From positions 2,914,001 to 2,978,000 of the forward strand of contig NZ_CP027860.1 of assembly GCF_003015185.1 (NCBI RefSeq): a DNA stretch of 64,000 nucleotides, in the 5' to 3' direction. Positions 45,692 to 54,337 of this stretch are shown in pieces. Position 1 is the first letter of the stretch; every line of letters starts with the position of its first letter. This stretch comes from Ahniella affigens. GTDB taxonomy: Bacteria > Pseudomonadota > Gammaproteobacteria > Xanthomonadales > Ahniellaceae. A model generated the notes under the pieces. That model saw only the letters and a list, made by a program, of their open reading frames with translations, ran no database searches and was not told the origin of the DNA. Made by a program: the position numbers and the translations under genes.

Positions 45692-47603
45692 GACCGGCCG
45701 CCTCGACCAGATCGTCAAGACGCGAACGAATCGACTCAAGCTCCTGCCGCAACAATTGCTGCTCACTCACCAACGCGGCATTCTCGGCTGCCAACTTCTC
45801 GTTGAGCCCCTGAATCGCCGCCAAGGCCTCGCCATCGGCGTCGATCGTGTTGATCCCTTTGTCGGTGCTACCCACCGAAAACGCCGCCATGAAATCCTGC
45901 GCCATGGGGCCGATATGCCGAACGTCTCCGGGCTGCGCCTTGTACTGCCAAGAGCTGATTGGCATCTGCACGACTCGCTCCAGAATGCTGCGCGCATCAA
46001 CCGGTTCGATGGCGGTTTTGGCATGCCGATCCGACAAAGACGTGAACGCTCCATCTCCCGGCGCCATGGCGACGCCAGAGTTGGCGCCCGTCGTGTTGGA
46101 ACGAATAAAGACGCTGCCATCATTCGCCAGCGACATACGACGCACAGGTGGGCCACCGTTGTAATGATCGATATAGAAGCCCGAATCGTTCGCCCCCGTA
46201 CCATCGCCGGCGCTGAATAGAATGCCGCGGTTCGTAGAGCGTTGCTTCAGCCAGATATTGCTGGTCTCCGAACCCGTTGCATTGGCTTGGATCATCATCT
46301 CCACATTGGGGACAACGGGTGCGGCGTTAATACCAACGCCACCTTGCGCGCGGACGATAAACTGATCGGAGCCGCTGGTGACGAAATCTGAGGACTGGCT
46401 ATCTGCCCAGGCAAAGCTCCCGGAATCACCTCCGGGCGTCGTAGGCACGAAGGCACAGCTGTCCTGATCATTGCCTGTTGGCGGTCGCACCTTCGCCCGA
46501 TTGCCGCCGGCAAATGAACGTGTCGCGCCAGCGCAATTTCCGAAGCCGCCTGAGACGAAACTGTAGAGACCCATCGCGGTATTCACTTCGCCGCCCGCAA
46601 TGGCGCTGCTGTTGGCACGAGCCACATTGTTGATACCACCGGCGACGACCGAATAAGCCCCCAATGATTCGTTTAGAGTGCCGCCACCGACCGATGCGCG
46701 ATAGCCGGTGGCGATATTGCTGGCACCACCCGAAATGGCACTGCCGCTGCCAGAAGCGAAGTTCGATTCGCCGCCTCCGATCGCGCTCACATAGCCAACC
46801 GCTCTGTTGAGGTAGCCGCCCGGCACAACCGCAGCGGACCCCGTTGCCTCATTGGCCAACCCGCCACCAATGGCGGCGAACGGCGACTCGCTCAGGGTGT
46901 CATCATTGTCGCCGACCGTATTGCCATAGCCACCAGACACGGTGCCATAGTGATCACTGACAATATTTGGGGCTTCGTTTGCGTATTGCGGATCGCTGGT
47001 GCCAGTAGGAACGCCACCACCCGCGATCACCGCGCCACGAACGCCGGGCGAAACGACATTCGCCGAACTCCCGCCAATCATATTGGCCGTGATCGGCACC
47101 GCCGGCGCGCCAAACACCTCACCACTCGGCTCAATCCGCAAACTCTGCACATTCGCGGTTTTCAACACCAAAGGCTGTGCATCGATGGTGCCGAGAAAGT
47201 GCGTGGCGGGGTTGCTGCCAGAGTCCCCCGTCGTCGACCAACACTGCCCGATCGTGTTGCCGAGCAAAGCCTTGGATCGCCCCGGCGTCGCCTCAAACGC
47301 GGCCAAATCGTTGTCGCGAACCTCGACACCGACCCACAGTTCTGCACTGATCGCCGAGGGCCCTTCGAACGAAAGTGTGAAACTACCATTGCTCACCACC
47401 ACGTCCTCAAACGTCATGGGACTAGCGAGCGCTTTCCCACTGACCGCATCCGCATGCAACGTCAGCCGCAAGTCATACCGACCATTGGCCGGCTGCCCCT
47501 GGTCCGACAACTGACCGCGGTAGGTAAACGCATTGGCAGAGACCCCAACACTGGCAAGCGCAAGCGTGATCCCAAGGGCGAGACGATGACAAGACAAACG
47601 CAT
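45684..47603 (-). CDS. Secreted YadA-head-like repeat protein with S74 intramolecular chaperone
   Basis: 639 aa, RBS AGGAAG six bases before the ATG. Signal peptide ends SVGVSANA. Residues 25-130 form a beta-sandwich-like region (FTYRGQLSDQGQPANGRYDLRLTL) also seen in phage-tail-fibre-like bacterial proteins. Residues about 200-360 hold repeats of SGGxxNxAxGxxSxVxGG type, the left-handed roll of trimeric autotransporter heads (AIGGGESNFASGSGSAISGGASNIATG). Then an S74 peptidase/chaperone domain starts at LSDRHAKTAIEPVDA (near residue 522; the Ser before Asp is the expected self-cleavage site) and includes WQYKAQPGDVRHIGPMAQDF. The tail is a coiled coil (LAAENAALVSEQQLLRQELESIRSRLDDL). Trimerisation followed by self-cleavage is the family mechanism. 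Confidence 0.85.
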   Translation of the reverse strand: MRLSCHRLALGITLALASVGVSANAFTYRGQLSDQGQPANGRYDLRLTLHADAVSGKALASPMTFEDVVVSNGSFTLSFEGPSAISAELWVGVEVRDNDLAAFEATPGRSKALLGNTIGQCWSTTGDSGSNPATHFLGTIDAQPLVLKTANVQSLRIEPSGEVFGAPAVPITANMIGGSSANVVSPGVRGAVIAGGGVPTGTSDPQYANEAPNIVSDHYGTVSGGYGNTVGDNDDTLSESPFAAIGGGLANEATGSAAVVPGGYLNRAVGYVSAIGGGESNFASGSGSAISGGASNIATGYRASVGGGTLNESLGAYSVVAGGINNVARANSSAIAGGEVNTAMGLYSFVSGGFGNCAGATRSFAGGNRAKVRPPTGNDQDSCAFVPTTPGGDSGSFAWADSQSSDFVTSGSDQFIVRAQGGVGINAAPVVPNVEMMIQANATGSETSNIWLKQRSTNRGILFSAGDGTGANDSGFYIDHYNGGPPVRRMSLANDGSVFIRSNTTGANSGVAMAPGDGAFTSLSDRHAKTAIEPVDARSILERVVQMPISSWQYKAQPGDVRHIGPMAQDFMAAFSVGSTDKGINTIDADGEALAAIQGLNEKLAAENAALVSEQQLLRQELESIRSRLDDLVEAAGHE

Positions 47604-47699
47604 GGAATGCTTCCTGGTTCATGACCTGAAATGAGGTCGTTACCAGGGGATACGGAGCGAGTGGCGAGAACCCGCCAACCCAAAACACAACACTCGCCG

Positions 47700-48960
47700 C
47701 ACCACAAAGCCCCACCGCCCGTTTTCGTCATCCTGGAAGCCGCGCAGCGGATTCCGGGATCCAGGGCAACCTCGCCACAGTCCACCAACAAGCAACAACC
47801 AATACCAGCCGCACCACAAGGCCGCACCGCCCTAATTACCGTCATCCTGGAAGCCGCGCAGCGAATTCCGGGATCCAGGGCAAGCTCGCCGCAGTCCACC
47901 CACAAGCCCTACGGCGCCAGCCGCACCGTACACCAACACCTCCTATTGTCGTCGCCCCGGACTTGATCCGGGGCGGGTTTCAAACTCACGAAAAGGTGAC
48001 GGATATGGCACCGAATGCGCCGCCACGCGCCACATACCCACGCATCAACCAACAGGGCCGCGCCACCAGCCACACCACAAACCCTCACACCCCATTGCCG
48101 TCATCCTGGAAGCCGCGCAGCGGATTCCGGGATCCAGGGCAACCTCGCCACAGCCCACAAACAAGCACCAACCGGCACCAGCCGCACCGCGCCGCTACAA
48201 CCGCTACTGTCGTCACCCCGGACTTGATCCGGGGTGAGGTTCAACCTTGCGAAATACCGTCGGAACCGCCTCGACAAGACCAGCAGAACCAACCGAGCAA
48301 CACCAACCAAGACGCAATACTTCACGCCCAATTGTCGTCATCCTGGAAGCCGCGCAGCGGATTCCAGGATCCAGGGCAATCTCGCCGCAGCCCACAAACA
48401 AGCACCAACCGGCACCAGCCGCACCGCGCCGCTACAACCTCTACTGTCGTCACCCCGGACTTGATCCGGGGTGAGGTTCAACCTTGCGAAATACCGTCGG
48501 AACCACCTCGACAAGACCAGCAGAACCAACCGAGCAACACCAACCAAGACGCAATACTTCACGCCCAATTGCCGTCATCCTGGAAGCCGCGCAGCGGATT
48601 CCGGGATCCAGGGCAATCTGGCGACACGCAACGGACTTCGAGACCAGCAACGGCCTGCTTGCCTCAAACCCCCATCCCCCCCTTGCCGTCGCTCCGGCGC
48701 AGGCCGGAGCCCAGGACAATCTTGCGATAGCGCCCCGTGCGTTCATCGGCCGCAAGAATCAGCACCTTCCGCCCAATTCCCTGGAGCCCAGTTCAAGTCC
48801 GGAGTGACGACGCATCATTCGAGAGCGCTTGCCGCAGTGCTGAAACCCCCATTGCCGTCATCCTGGAAGCCGCGCAACGGATTCCGGGATCCAGGGCAAC
48901 CTCGCCGCAGCCCACCAACAAGCGCCGGCCGTCGCGAGCGGTTCCGGACACACTAGCACT
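47700..48960. repeat. Cluster of palindromic repeats including a 237-bp tandem duplication
   Basis: The geneless stretch 47604-49062 carries six copies of a ~44-bp repeat (gtcatcctggaagccgcgca ... ggatccagggcaa) starting near 47726, 47840, 48099, 48336, 48573 and 48856, plus three copies of CCCCGGACTTGATCCGGGG (about 47953, 48214, 48451) and one CTCCGGCGCAGGCCGGAG (about 48690). Between about 48095 and 48615 they lie in a tandem repeat with a 237-bp period (gtgaggttca at 48234 and 48471). Further copies of the 44-bp repeat sit at 62370-62416 and, truncated, at 63941-63979. ORFs here on both strands are artefacts. Confidence 0.85.
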
Positions 48961-49062
48961 GCATTTTTGGTCATCCTTGCTCAGGCGCCGCGGGCACGCA
49001 AATCTTGCGGAAGGCATCGACGACCAGCGTTGAGCGCTGATCGATTGAGCATTTGTACATCC

Positions 49063-51849
49063 TCACTCATCCCGACCAACGATCTCGACGTAGCCGATCA
49101 GCTCCGCCGAATAGCTGCCATCTCCATCTGCGGCTCCCTTGTGCTTCAGTTCTCGCAGGAGGGTCGGTTCAACGGCGTGGGTGAACAGATCTATCCGGTG
49201 CTCGGGCCTGAAGATCGGCGAGGCGGGCGGTGCTTGCAGGTACATCTCGCACAGGCGCTCGACCACGGGAATTCGCGTGCCATCATGCTTGACGGCGATA
49301 GGCTGCACCACCGCGCGGCGTTCGCCCCTGCCGGCCGATGCCTCGACCATCCACAGCGACAGCAGCACAGGCTCTTCCACGTCGCCGAACACGGCGATGC
49401 CGACTTCCTCCGGCGGCACGCTGCGCCAGCGGCCCAACTCTTCCTGCACAAAGGGGTGATCCAAGCCCATCAGTTGCAGATCATCGTGATTGGTGGCGGC
49501 TTCGCGGCTAAGGGTGAAGCGGGCGCGGCGCGTGCCATCAACGGTGACGAGGTCGTAGGTCGCATCGTCCACCTTGACCAGCTTCTGCTGCTGATCCGCG
49601 ACCGCCGCAGAGAGGAAGCGCACCAGTCGATCCAAGCTGGACGACACGTCCGAGAAGGGCTTGTAGTCGTCAAGGCTGAAGCCGTCGAGGTCTTGGAACA
49701 GGTCGAACACCACCTGCCGCGCTTCGCGGGAGTTCGACAGCGCCGCCTCCAACTCCACCTGCGTGCGTTTCAGTTCCGGGTCCGACAGGGCTTCCTGGTA
49801 CAGCCGGTCGTAGTTCAAGCGTTCCGACAACTGCCCCAGAATCTGCGCGCGCAGGTCTTCCGCCACATTGCCCTGGTCATCAACCTTGCCTACCGTGCGC
49901 GCGATCTCGGCGAGCTTTTCGTCGAGCATCAGAAAGATGCGGCCTTCGATGGTGTCGGACAGCACGAGGTTGTAGACCTGCGCGGTGTGGCTCTGGCCGT
50001 AGCGATGGATGCGCCCAATGCGCTGCTCCATGTCCATCGGATTCCACGGCAGGTCGAAATTGAACAAGACGCGCGCGAACTGCAGGTTGATACCTTCGCG
50101 TCCCGCCGCCGTGCACACCAGCACGCGCGGGCCATCCTTCAGGCGGAAGCGCCGCTCCGCCGCTACCTTCGCGCCGTGGTCGCCACCGCGCAGCACGGCT
50201 ACACCCTGACCGGGGAAGGTCTGCTCAATCTCGCGGGCGATCATGTCCACCGTGCCGAGGTAGGTGGCGAAGATCACGATCTTCTCGTTGGCGTTCCGCC
50301 GCCACAGCGTGCCCAAGCCGTCGAGCAGCTTTTGCATTTTCGTCTCACGTTCGGCCGGGAACACCCGCAGCAGGTCGCCGATGCGCAGGCGCTCCTCCGG
50401 CAGATGCAGATCCACCACCGCTGAAGCAGCTTCTTCCGCGTGCGTGGCCGAATACTCGCTGCCGTAGGGGTCTGAGGCCATCTCCAGTGCCTCCTCGTCC
50501 AGCTTCTTGACCAGCCGGTACTTCAGATCGGCCAGCACGCGGTCCACCTCGCTGCGCCCGATGCTGTCACGCGCTAGGCCAAACTCCTCGTGGATCAGCT
50601 CGCGCGCTTCATCGGTCAGGCGCTCGCGGCCTTCGATGTCGAGTTCCTTGTCGCGCAGAAACGCCTCGTGCAGCGTCAGCATCAACAGGCGGCGCTTGAG
50701 TGTGCGGCGCACGGCCGCAAAGCTCGATGCCGCTATCTTCTGGAAGATTGCCATCAGGAAGCCCAGCGCACGACCCCGGCTCCCTTGGCGGCGCGCGAGG
50801 TCGAATCCATCCTCCAGGTACTCCCGCAGCTTCTCGTAGAACAGCCGCTCGGCTTGGTTCATCACGAAGGATTCGGTGTGAACCCATCGCCGCGCAAACA
50901 GTGGTGAGCCATCAGGCTGACAGGCGTCGGCCTTGGTGCGGCGAAACATCACGGTGTTGAGCCGGTGCCGCTCGTCCAACATCTCCTCGGGGCTGCGAAA
51001 CAGCGTCGGGTTCAGCAGTTGTGCCAGCATCCAGAACTGGAAGTGATTGCCCTGGTGAGGCGTGGCCGACAGCAGCACGAGGTCGCGGGAGTGATCTTTC
51101 AGCGCCTCGGCCAGCCTGTAGTTCTCGGTCTTGCGCACTTTGCCGCCAGTCTTGTAGGCGGTGAGGTGGTGCGCTTCGTCGAAGACCACCAGATCCCAGC
51201 GCGGCGCGTCCAGAAGGCGTTTGATGCGCGCCGGGCGCTTCAAGGTGTCGATGCTGGCGATCAGCCGGTCGTGCTTGGCGAAGGCATTGGTCTTGCGGTC
51301 GGTAATGTCGCCTTCAGAGCCGAACACTTCGAAGTCGAGGTTAAACACCTCGTTTAACTCCCGGTGCCAGTTGTTCACGAGTCCTGCAGGTACCACCATC
51401 AAGGCTCGAGTCAGTTCGCCCCGGCTGGCCAACTCGCGCAGGATCAACGCGGTTTCGATTGTCTTGCCCAAACCCACCTCGTCGGCGATCAGGTAGCGCC
51501 GGGGTGAGGCGGTGGCAATGCGGTGGGTCAGCACCACCTGATGCGGCAGCAGGTCGATCTTGGCCGAGGTCAGTGCCGAGGCACTTTCCATCACCGGCAG
51601 CGCGTGCGCCTCGTAGGACAGCCATGCCTTGCGCGACCGCTCCGCACCGCCATCCACGGCGCGCAGGATGCGCTCGGTGCGCGTGAGTTCCCGCCGGAGC
51701 GACGCCACCGGCACCCGGCGTTCGCCAACGCCAAAGAACGCGCGCAGATAGCCGTCACGCGCCGGGTCGAGGACGACACCCTGGCCGTACTCGTGGTGGG
51801 TTATGCGTTCGCCGGGTTGAAGCGGGGCGTGGCTATCCAGCATGCCCAT
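49063..51849 (-). CDS. SNF2-family helicase of the BREX-like operon
   Basis: About 928 aa; start taken at the ATG at 51849 (MGMLDSHAPLQPG) which overlaps the 3' end of the upstream gene; 51843 is an alternative and the open frame reaches 51900. N-terminal ITHHEYGQGVVLD...GERRVPVASL resembles the leader of the BrxHII/DrmD-type helicases. Helicase motifs: DEVGLGKTIETALILREL (I), VVPAGLVNNWHREL (Ia), VVFDEAHHLTAY (II), LLSATPHQGN (III), IFATYLGTVDMI (IV), CTAAGREGINLQFARVLFNFDLPWNP (V) and QRIGRIHRYGQ (VI). Last gene of a minus-strand operon; presumed DNA translocase in phage defence. Confidence 0.88.
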   Translation of the reverse strand: MGMLDSHAPLQPGERITHHEYGQGVVLDPARDGYLRAFFGVGERRVPVASLRRELTRTERILRAVDGGAERSRKAWLSYEAHALPVMESASALTSAKIDLLPHQVVLTHRIATASPRRYLIADEVGLGKTIETALILRELASRGELTRALMVVPAGLVNNWHRELNEVFNLDFEVFGSEGDITDRKTNAFAKHDRLIASIDTLKRPARIKRLLDAPRWDLVVFDEAHHLTAYKTGGKVRKTENYRLAEALKDHSRDLVLLSATPHQGNHFQFWMLAQLLNPTLFRSPEEMLDERHRLNTVMFRRTKADACQPDGSPLFARRWVHTESFVMNQAERLFYEKLREYLEDGFDLARRQGSRGRALGFLMAIFQKIAASSFAAVRRTLKRRLLMLTLHEAFLRDKELDIEGRERLTDEARELIHEEFGLARDSIGRSEVDRVLADLKYRLVKKLDEEALEMASDPYGSEYSATHAEEAASAVVDLHLPEERLRIGDLLRVFPAERETKMQKLLDGLGTLWRRNANEKIVIFATYLGTVDMIAREIEQTFPGQGVAVLRGGDHGAKVAAERRFRLKDGPRVLVCTAAGREGINLQFARVLFNFDLPWNPMDMEQRIGRIHRYGQSHTAQVYNLVLSDTIEGRIFLMLDEKLAEIARTVGKVDDQGNVAEDLRAQILGQLSERLNYDRLYQEALSDPELKRTQVELEAALSNSREARQVVFDLFQDLDGFSLDDYKPFSDVSSSLDRLVRFLSAAVADQQQKLVKVDDATYDLVTVDGTRRARFTLSREAATNHDDLQLMGLDHPFVQEELGRWRSVPPEEVGIAVFGDVEEPVLLSLWMVEASAGRGERRAVVQPIAVKHDGTRIPVVERLCEMYLQAPPASPIFRPEHRIDLFTHAVEPTLLRELKHKGAADGDGSYSAELIGYVEIVGRDE

Positions 51850-53830
51850 CCCCGGCGAGCCTAGCGAGGGCCTCTTTGAATCGTCCCTCCGTGGGGTCAA
51901 TCTCTACCGCCTGCTCGAAGGCGGCACGAATCTCGTGCTTCGGCGCCCGGCTCCATTTCAGGACGCGCCCCAAGTCGAACCAAGCCCAAGCCCGCCGGGT
52001 ACGCGGCGCGTCCATCTGCACCACGCGACGGAGCATTTCCTCGGCCTCTCCGAGCTGGCGCCGGTAGGCCGCTTTGTTGCCAGAGGGGCCACTAGGGTGA
52101 ACTTTCTCGGCCAACTTCATCTTTACCTGAGCAAACTCATGCAGCGCCTTCACATCAGCAGCAACCGCATCCCCCGCAACTTTGAAGTAGCTATGCGCCT
52201 TCTCGAGGCGACCCGCACGTTTCTCTTGAATAGCTGCTTCGAAGGCTTCTTCCACGGCATCTAGCATCGGAAGACGGTCAAGCCAATTGGTTGCATCTTT
52301 CTGGCGGTTATTATCTAAGTATGCAGCGGCGATCTGCGTGATAATTGCGGCGAGATTCGCGCTTGCGTTGACACTTCTGACCATCTCATAAACATCTTCT
52401 GCGGCATGGGTGTCTCCGCGAGACAGCTGCTCCTTCACTAGCTCGACGGCGACCGCCACCGCGCCAGGGTGACGAGAATGAGCCTCCTGCAAGCGCCTTA
52501 GAGCTCCTGCGTTGTCGCCGACTGCGCGTAGATTTGCCACGTCTTGGATAGCCAGAATTGCCTGGTACTCGGGGTGCGCAGGCAATGTAACCCGGAAGTA
52601 GCTGCGATCTGCGTCGAAGTCGAAGCGCGGTGGATCTGAGCCGTTCTGGGTCATAGCGCGGCGGACCTTGGGTATTCCTGTTCCACGCCCTTCCGCCAAT
52701 CGCAACTCTTTCAGCAGCTCGCCGACCCGACGATTCCTGGCGGGTACGGGCGGGATCGGCGACTTGCCATCCAGGTGCGCCTGTTCGATGCCAGGAGCGG
52801 GGCCGGGATAGCTGATGATCTCCAGCCGATCGGAATACAAATACACCTTGATCGGCTCTGTGACGCCTTCGTATGAGCGGTGATACACGGCGTTTACCAA
52901 AGCTTCGCGGAGCGCAAGCGAAGGAAAACTCACCCAGTGCGATGCCTTCGATGTTCTCGGCAATTTCTGGATCAGACGTGCAGACAGGCTTTCGAGGTAG
53001 GACAGACACTCCCGCAACTGTTCGTGAATGGGGCGCTTCCCGAAAGTTTTCTCTTCCAGTAAGTTGCCAGCTGCGTCGTCGGCAAACTGGACCACCTCGA
53101 TTCGAGCACCAGGAAACCACTGTTCCGGGTCCTGGCTGAAGAACAGCAGCCCAATGTTGCGCGGTGCATCGTGTCCGTTTACCGGTTCGGCGACGCGCAG
53201 GCTGCGATACAGGCTGCGAGTATCCTGTTCTTCCACCAATCCGCTACCGACATCGTGCAAGAACTCACGTACCTTCGTCTCACGGATGTCCAGCACGCTA
53301 GCCTGCAAGGCGCGACGGTCATCGAAGGGAACGCGCGCCGTCAACTGCATGAGTTGAGTCTTCAGTTCCGGCTGGCGGTCGGCATCCACGCTGCTGGACT
53401 CGATCCGTATGTAATACCTGCGTTGCGCACCTCTGCTGGAATCTTCCGGAGCCCGGTGCGGACGAATCTGGCTGCCCGGAACCCAGATCACTAGCAGGTG
53501 CTTGCCGTCAACCACCTCGGGCGAAAAAACTGGCTGATAGACAGGGTCTATGGTGTTGCAGCGTCCACGAATCCAACGCTGCGCTTCGTCTAGCTCGGCA
53601 GGTGTTAGGCCCTTGGGCGGCAGCACGGCGGCACCGTCAGCTTCGGCAACGCCAATCACGATGTAGCCTCCGTTGAGGTTCTGAAAATCGTTTGCATAGG
53701 CGCAGATGGTGCGGATCACCTGATCTCTAGTGAAATCCTCGTTCCACGATGCCTTGAACTCTACACGCGAAGACTCAACCCCCTGGAAATACAGCAGGTC
53801 TTGAAGATTGATCGGAAGAATTGAAGCCAT
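51833..53830 (-). CDS. AlbA_2/Schlafen-type ATP-binding protein with C-terminal helical repeats
   Basis: 665 aa. The N-terminus carries a Schlafen AlbA_2 domain: ESSRVEFKASWNEDFTRDQVIRTICAYANDFQNLNGGYIVIGVAE. This is followed by a COG2865-like region with GHKL ATPase motifs, SLALREALVNAVYHRSYEGVTEPI (N-box, near 310), and GRGTGIPKVRRAM (G-box, near 385), as in RecG-like transcription regulators. The last 230 residues are helical and TPR-like (AVGDNAGALRRLQEAHSRHPGAVAVAVELVKE; RRVVQMDAPRTRRAWAWFDLGRV). It starts 9 bases after the stop of the 165-aa protein gene and its 3' end overlaps the helicase gene. Schlafen-type domains are recurrent in defence islands. Confidence 0.82.
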   Translation of the reverse strand: MASILPINLQDLLYFQGVESSRVEFKASWNEDFTRDQVIRTICAYANDFQNLNGGYIVIGVAEADGAAVLPPKGLTPAELDEAQRWIRGRCNTIDPVYQPVFSPEVVDGKHLLVIWVPGSQIRPHRAPEDSSRGAQRRYYIRIESSSVDADRQPELKTQLMQLTARVPFDDRRALQASVLDIRETKVREFLHDVGSGLVEEQDTRSLYRSLRVAEPVNGHDAPRNIGLLFFSQDPEQWFPGARIEVVQFADDAAGNLLEEKTFGKRPIHEQLRECLSYLESLSARLIQKLPRTSKASHWVSFPSLALREALVNAVYHRSYEGVTEPIKVYLYSDRLEIISYPGPAPGIEQAHLDGKSPIPPVPARNRRVGELLKELRLAEGRGTGIPKVRRAMTQNGSDPPRFDFDADRSYFRVTLPAHPEYQAILAIQDVANLRAVGDNAGALRRLQEAHSRHPGAVAVAVELVKEQLSRGDTHAAEDVYEMVRSVNASANLAAIITQIAAAYLDNNRQKDATNWLDRLPMLDAVEEAFEAAIQEKRAGRLEKAHSYFKVAGDAVAADVKALHEFAQVKMKLAEKVHPSGPSGNKAAYRRQLGEAEEMLRRVVQMDAPRTRRAWAWFDLGRVLKWSRAPKHEIRAAFEQAVEIDPTEGRFKEALARLAGDGHAG

Positions 53831-53839
53831 AAGGTGGCC

Positions 53840-54337
53840 CTACGTGATTCGCAGATGAAAAAGACCCGCAGGCTTGCCGCCGTCGCGCAGCAGAATCTCC
53901 TGCGGGTACTCGTTGGCTTGGCCCCACAAAATGCGACCGAGGTCGATCTGGTGGCCGTGAGGCGCGTGACAGAGCCAGCCAACTTCATCCGTCGCCGGGT
54001 GCGCCTTGACGCGGCTATGGCCGCCAGGCAGCCAAAACACCAATGCACCGTCGCTCCCCCAATCGTCTTGAAAGGACAGGATAGCGGGCTTAATCGCATC
54101 GCCCAGCCACGTTTCTGCATCTGCTGGCGTCAACAGGTCTAGGCTGCCATCCAGACCGGCTACTACCAGCGTCCTACCGCCATTGCTTGGGAGATCGTCC
54201 GGCCAATTTCCTCTCGCACGGAGGAACTGGCGGAGGCTCCACACTTCTCTGGCTGCACAGATCTGATTGCGCGCCTCTTCGTCCCACAACCAACTAGTGC
54301 CCCGCACCTGCCAAACCGAGTCGCGCAGTTGTCTCAT
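53840..54337 (-). CDS. Uncharacterised 165-aa protein of the defence operon
   Basis: Start ATG at 54337 overlaps the methylase stop (ATGA). Trp-rich: MRQLRDSVWQVRGTSWLWDEE, EVWSLRQFLRARGNWPDD, then an alternating segment (TLVVAGLDGSLDLLTPADAETWLGDAIKPAILSFQDDWGSDGALVFWLPGG) and a His-rich part (CHAPHGHQIDLGRILWGQANEYP). No P-loop, Zn-ribbon or catalytic motif is seen. I do not recognise the family. Position between methylase and AlbA-type ATPase in an otherwise conserved operon suggests a small dedicated subunit, perhaps a substitute for BrxA/BrxB/BrxF-type proteins. Confidence 0.8.
   Translation of the reverse strand: MRQLRDSVWQVRGTSWLWDEEARNQICAAREVWSLRQFLRARGNWPDDLPSNGGRTLVVAGLDGSLDLLTPADAETWLGDAIKPAILSFQDDWGSDGALVFWLPGGHSRVKAHPATDEVGWLCHAPHGHQIDLGRILWGQANEYPQEILLRDGGKPAGLFHLRIT

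Noticed and set aside
47963-48730. 255-codon plus-strand ORF with repeated SSWKPRSGF peptides
   Set aside because: Translation of the palindromic repeat cluster; overlaps other equally open frames.
48967-50424. 485-codon plus-strand ORF at the end of the SNF2 gene
   Set aside because: Lies antisense to conserved helicase motifs and has no domain content.
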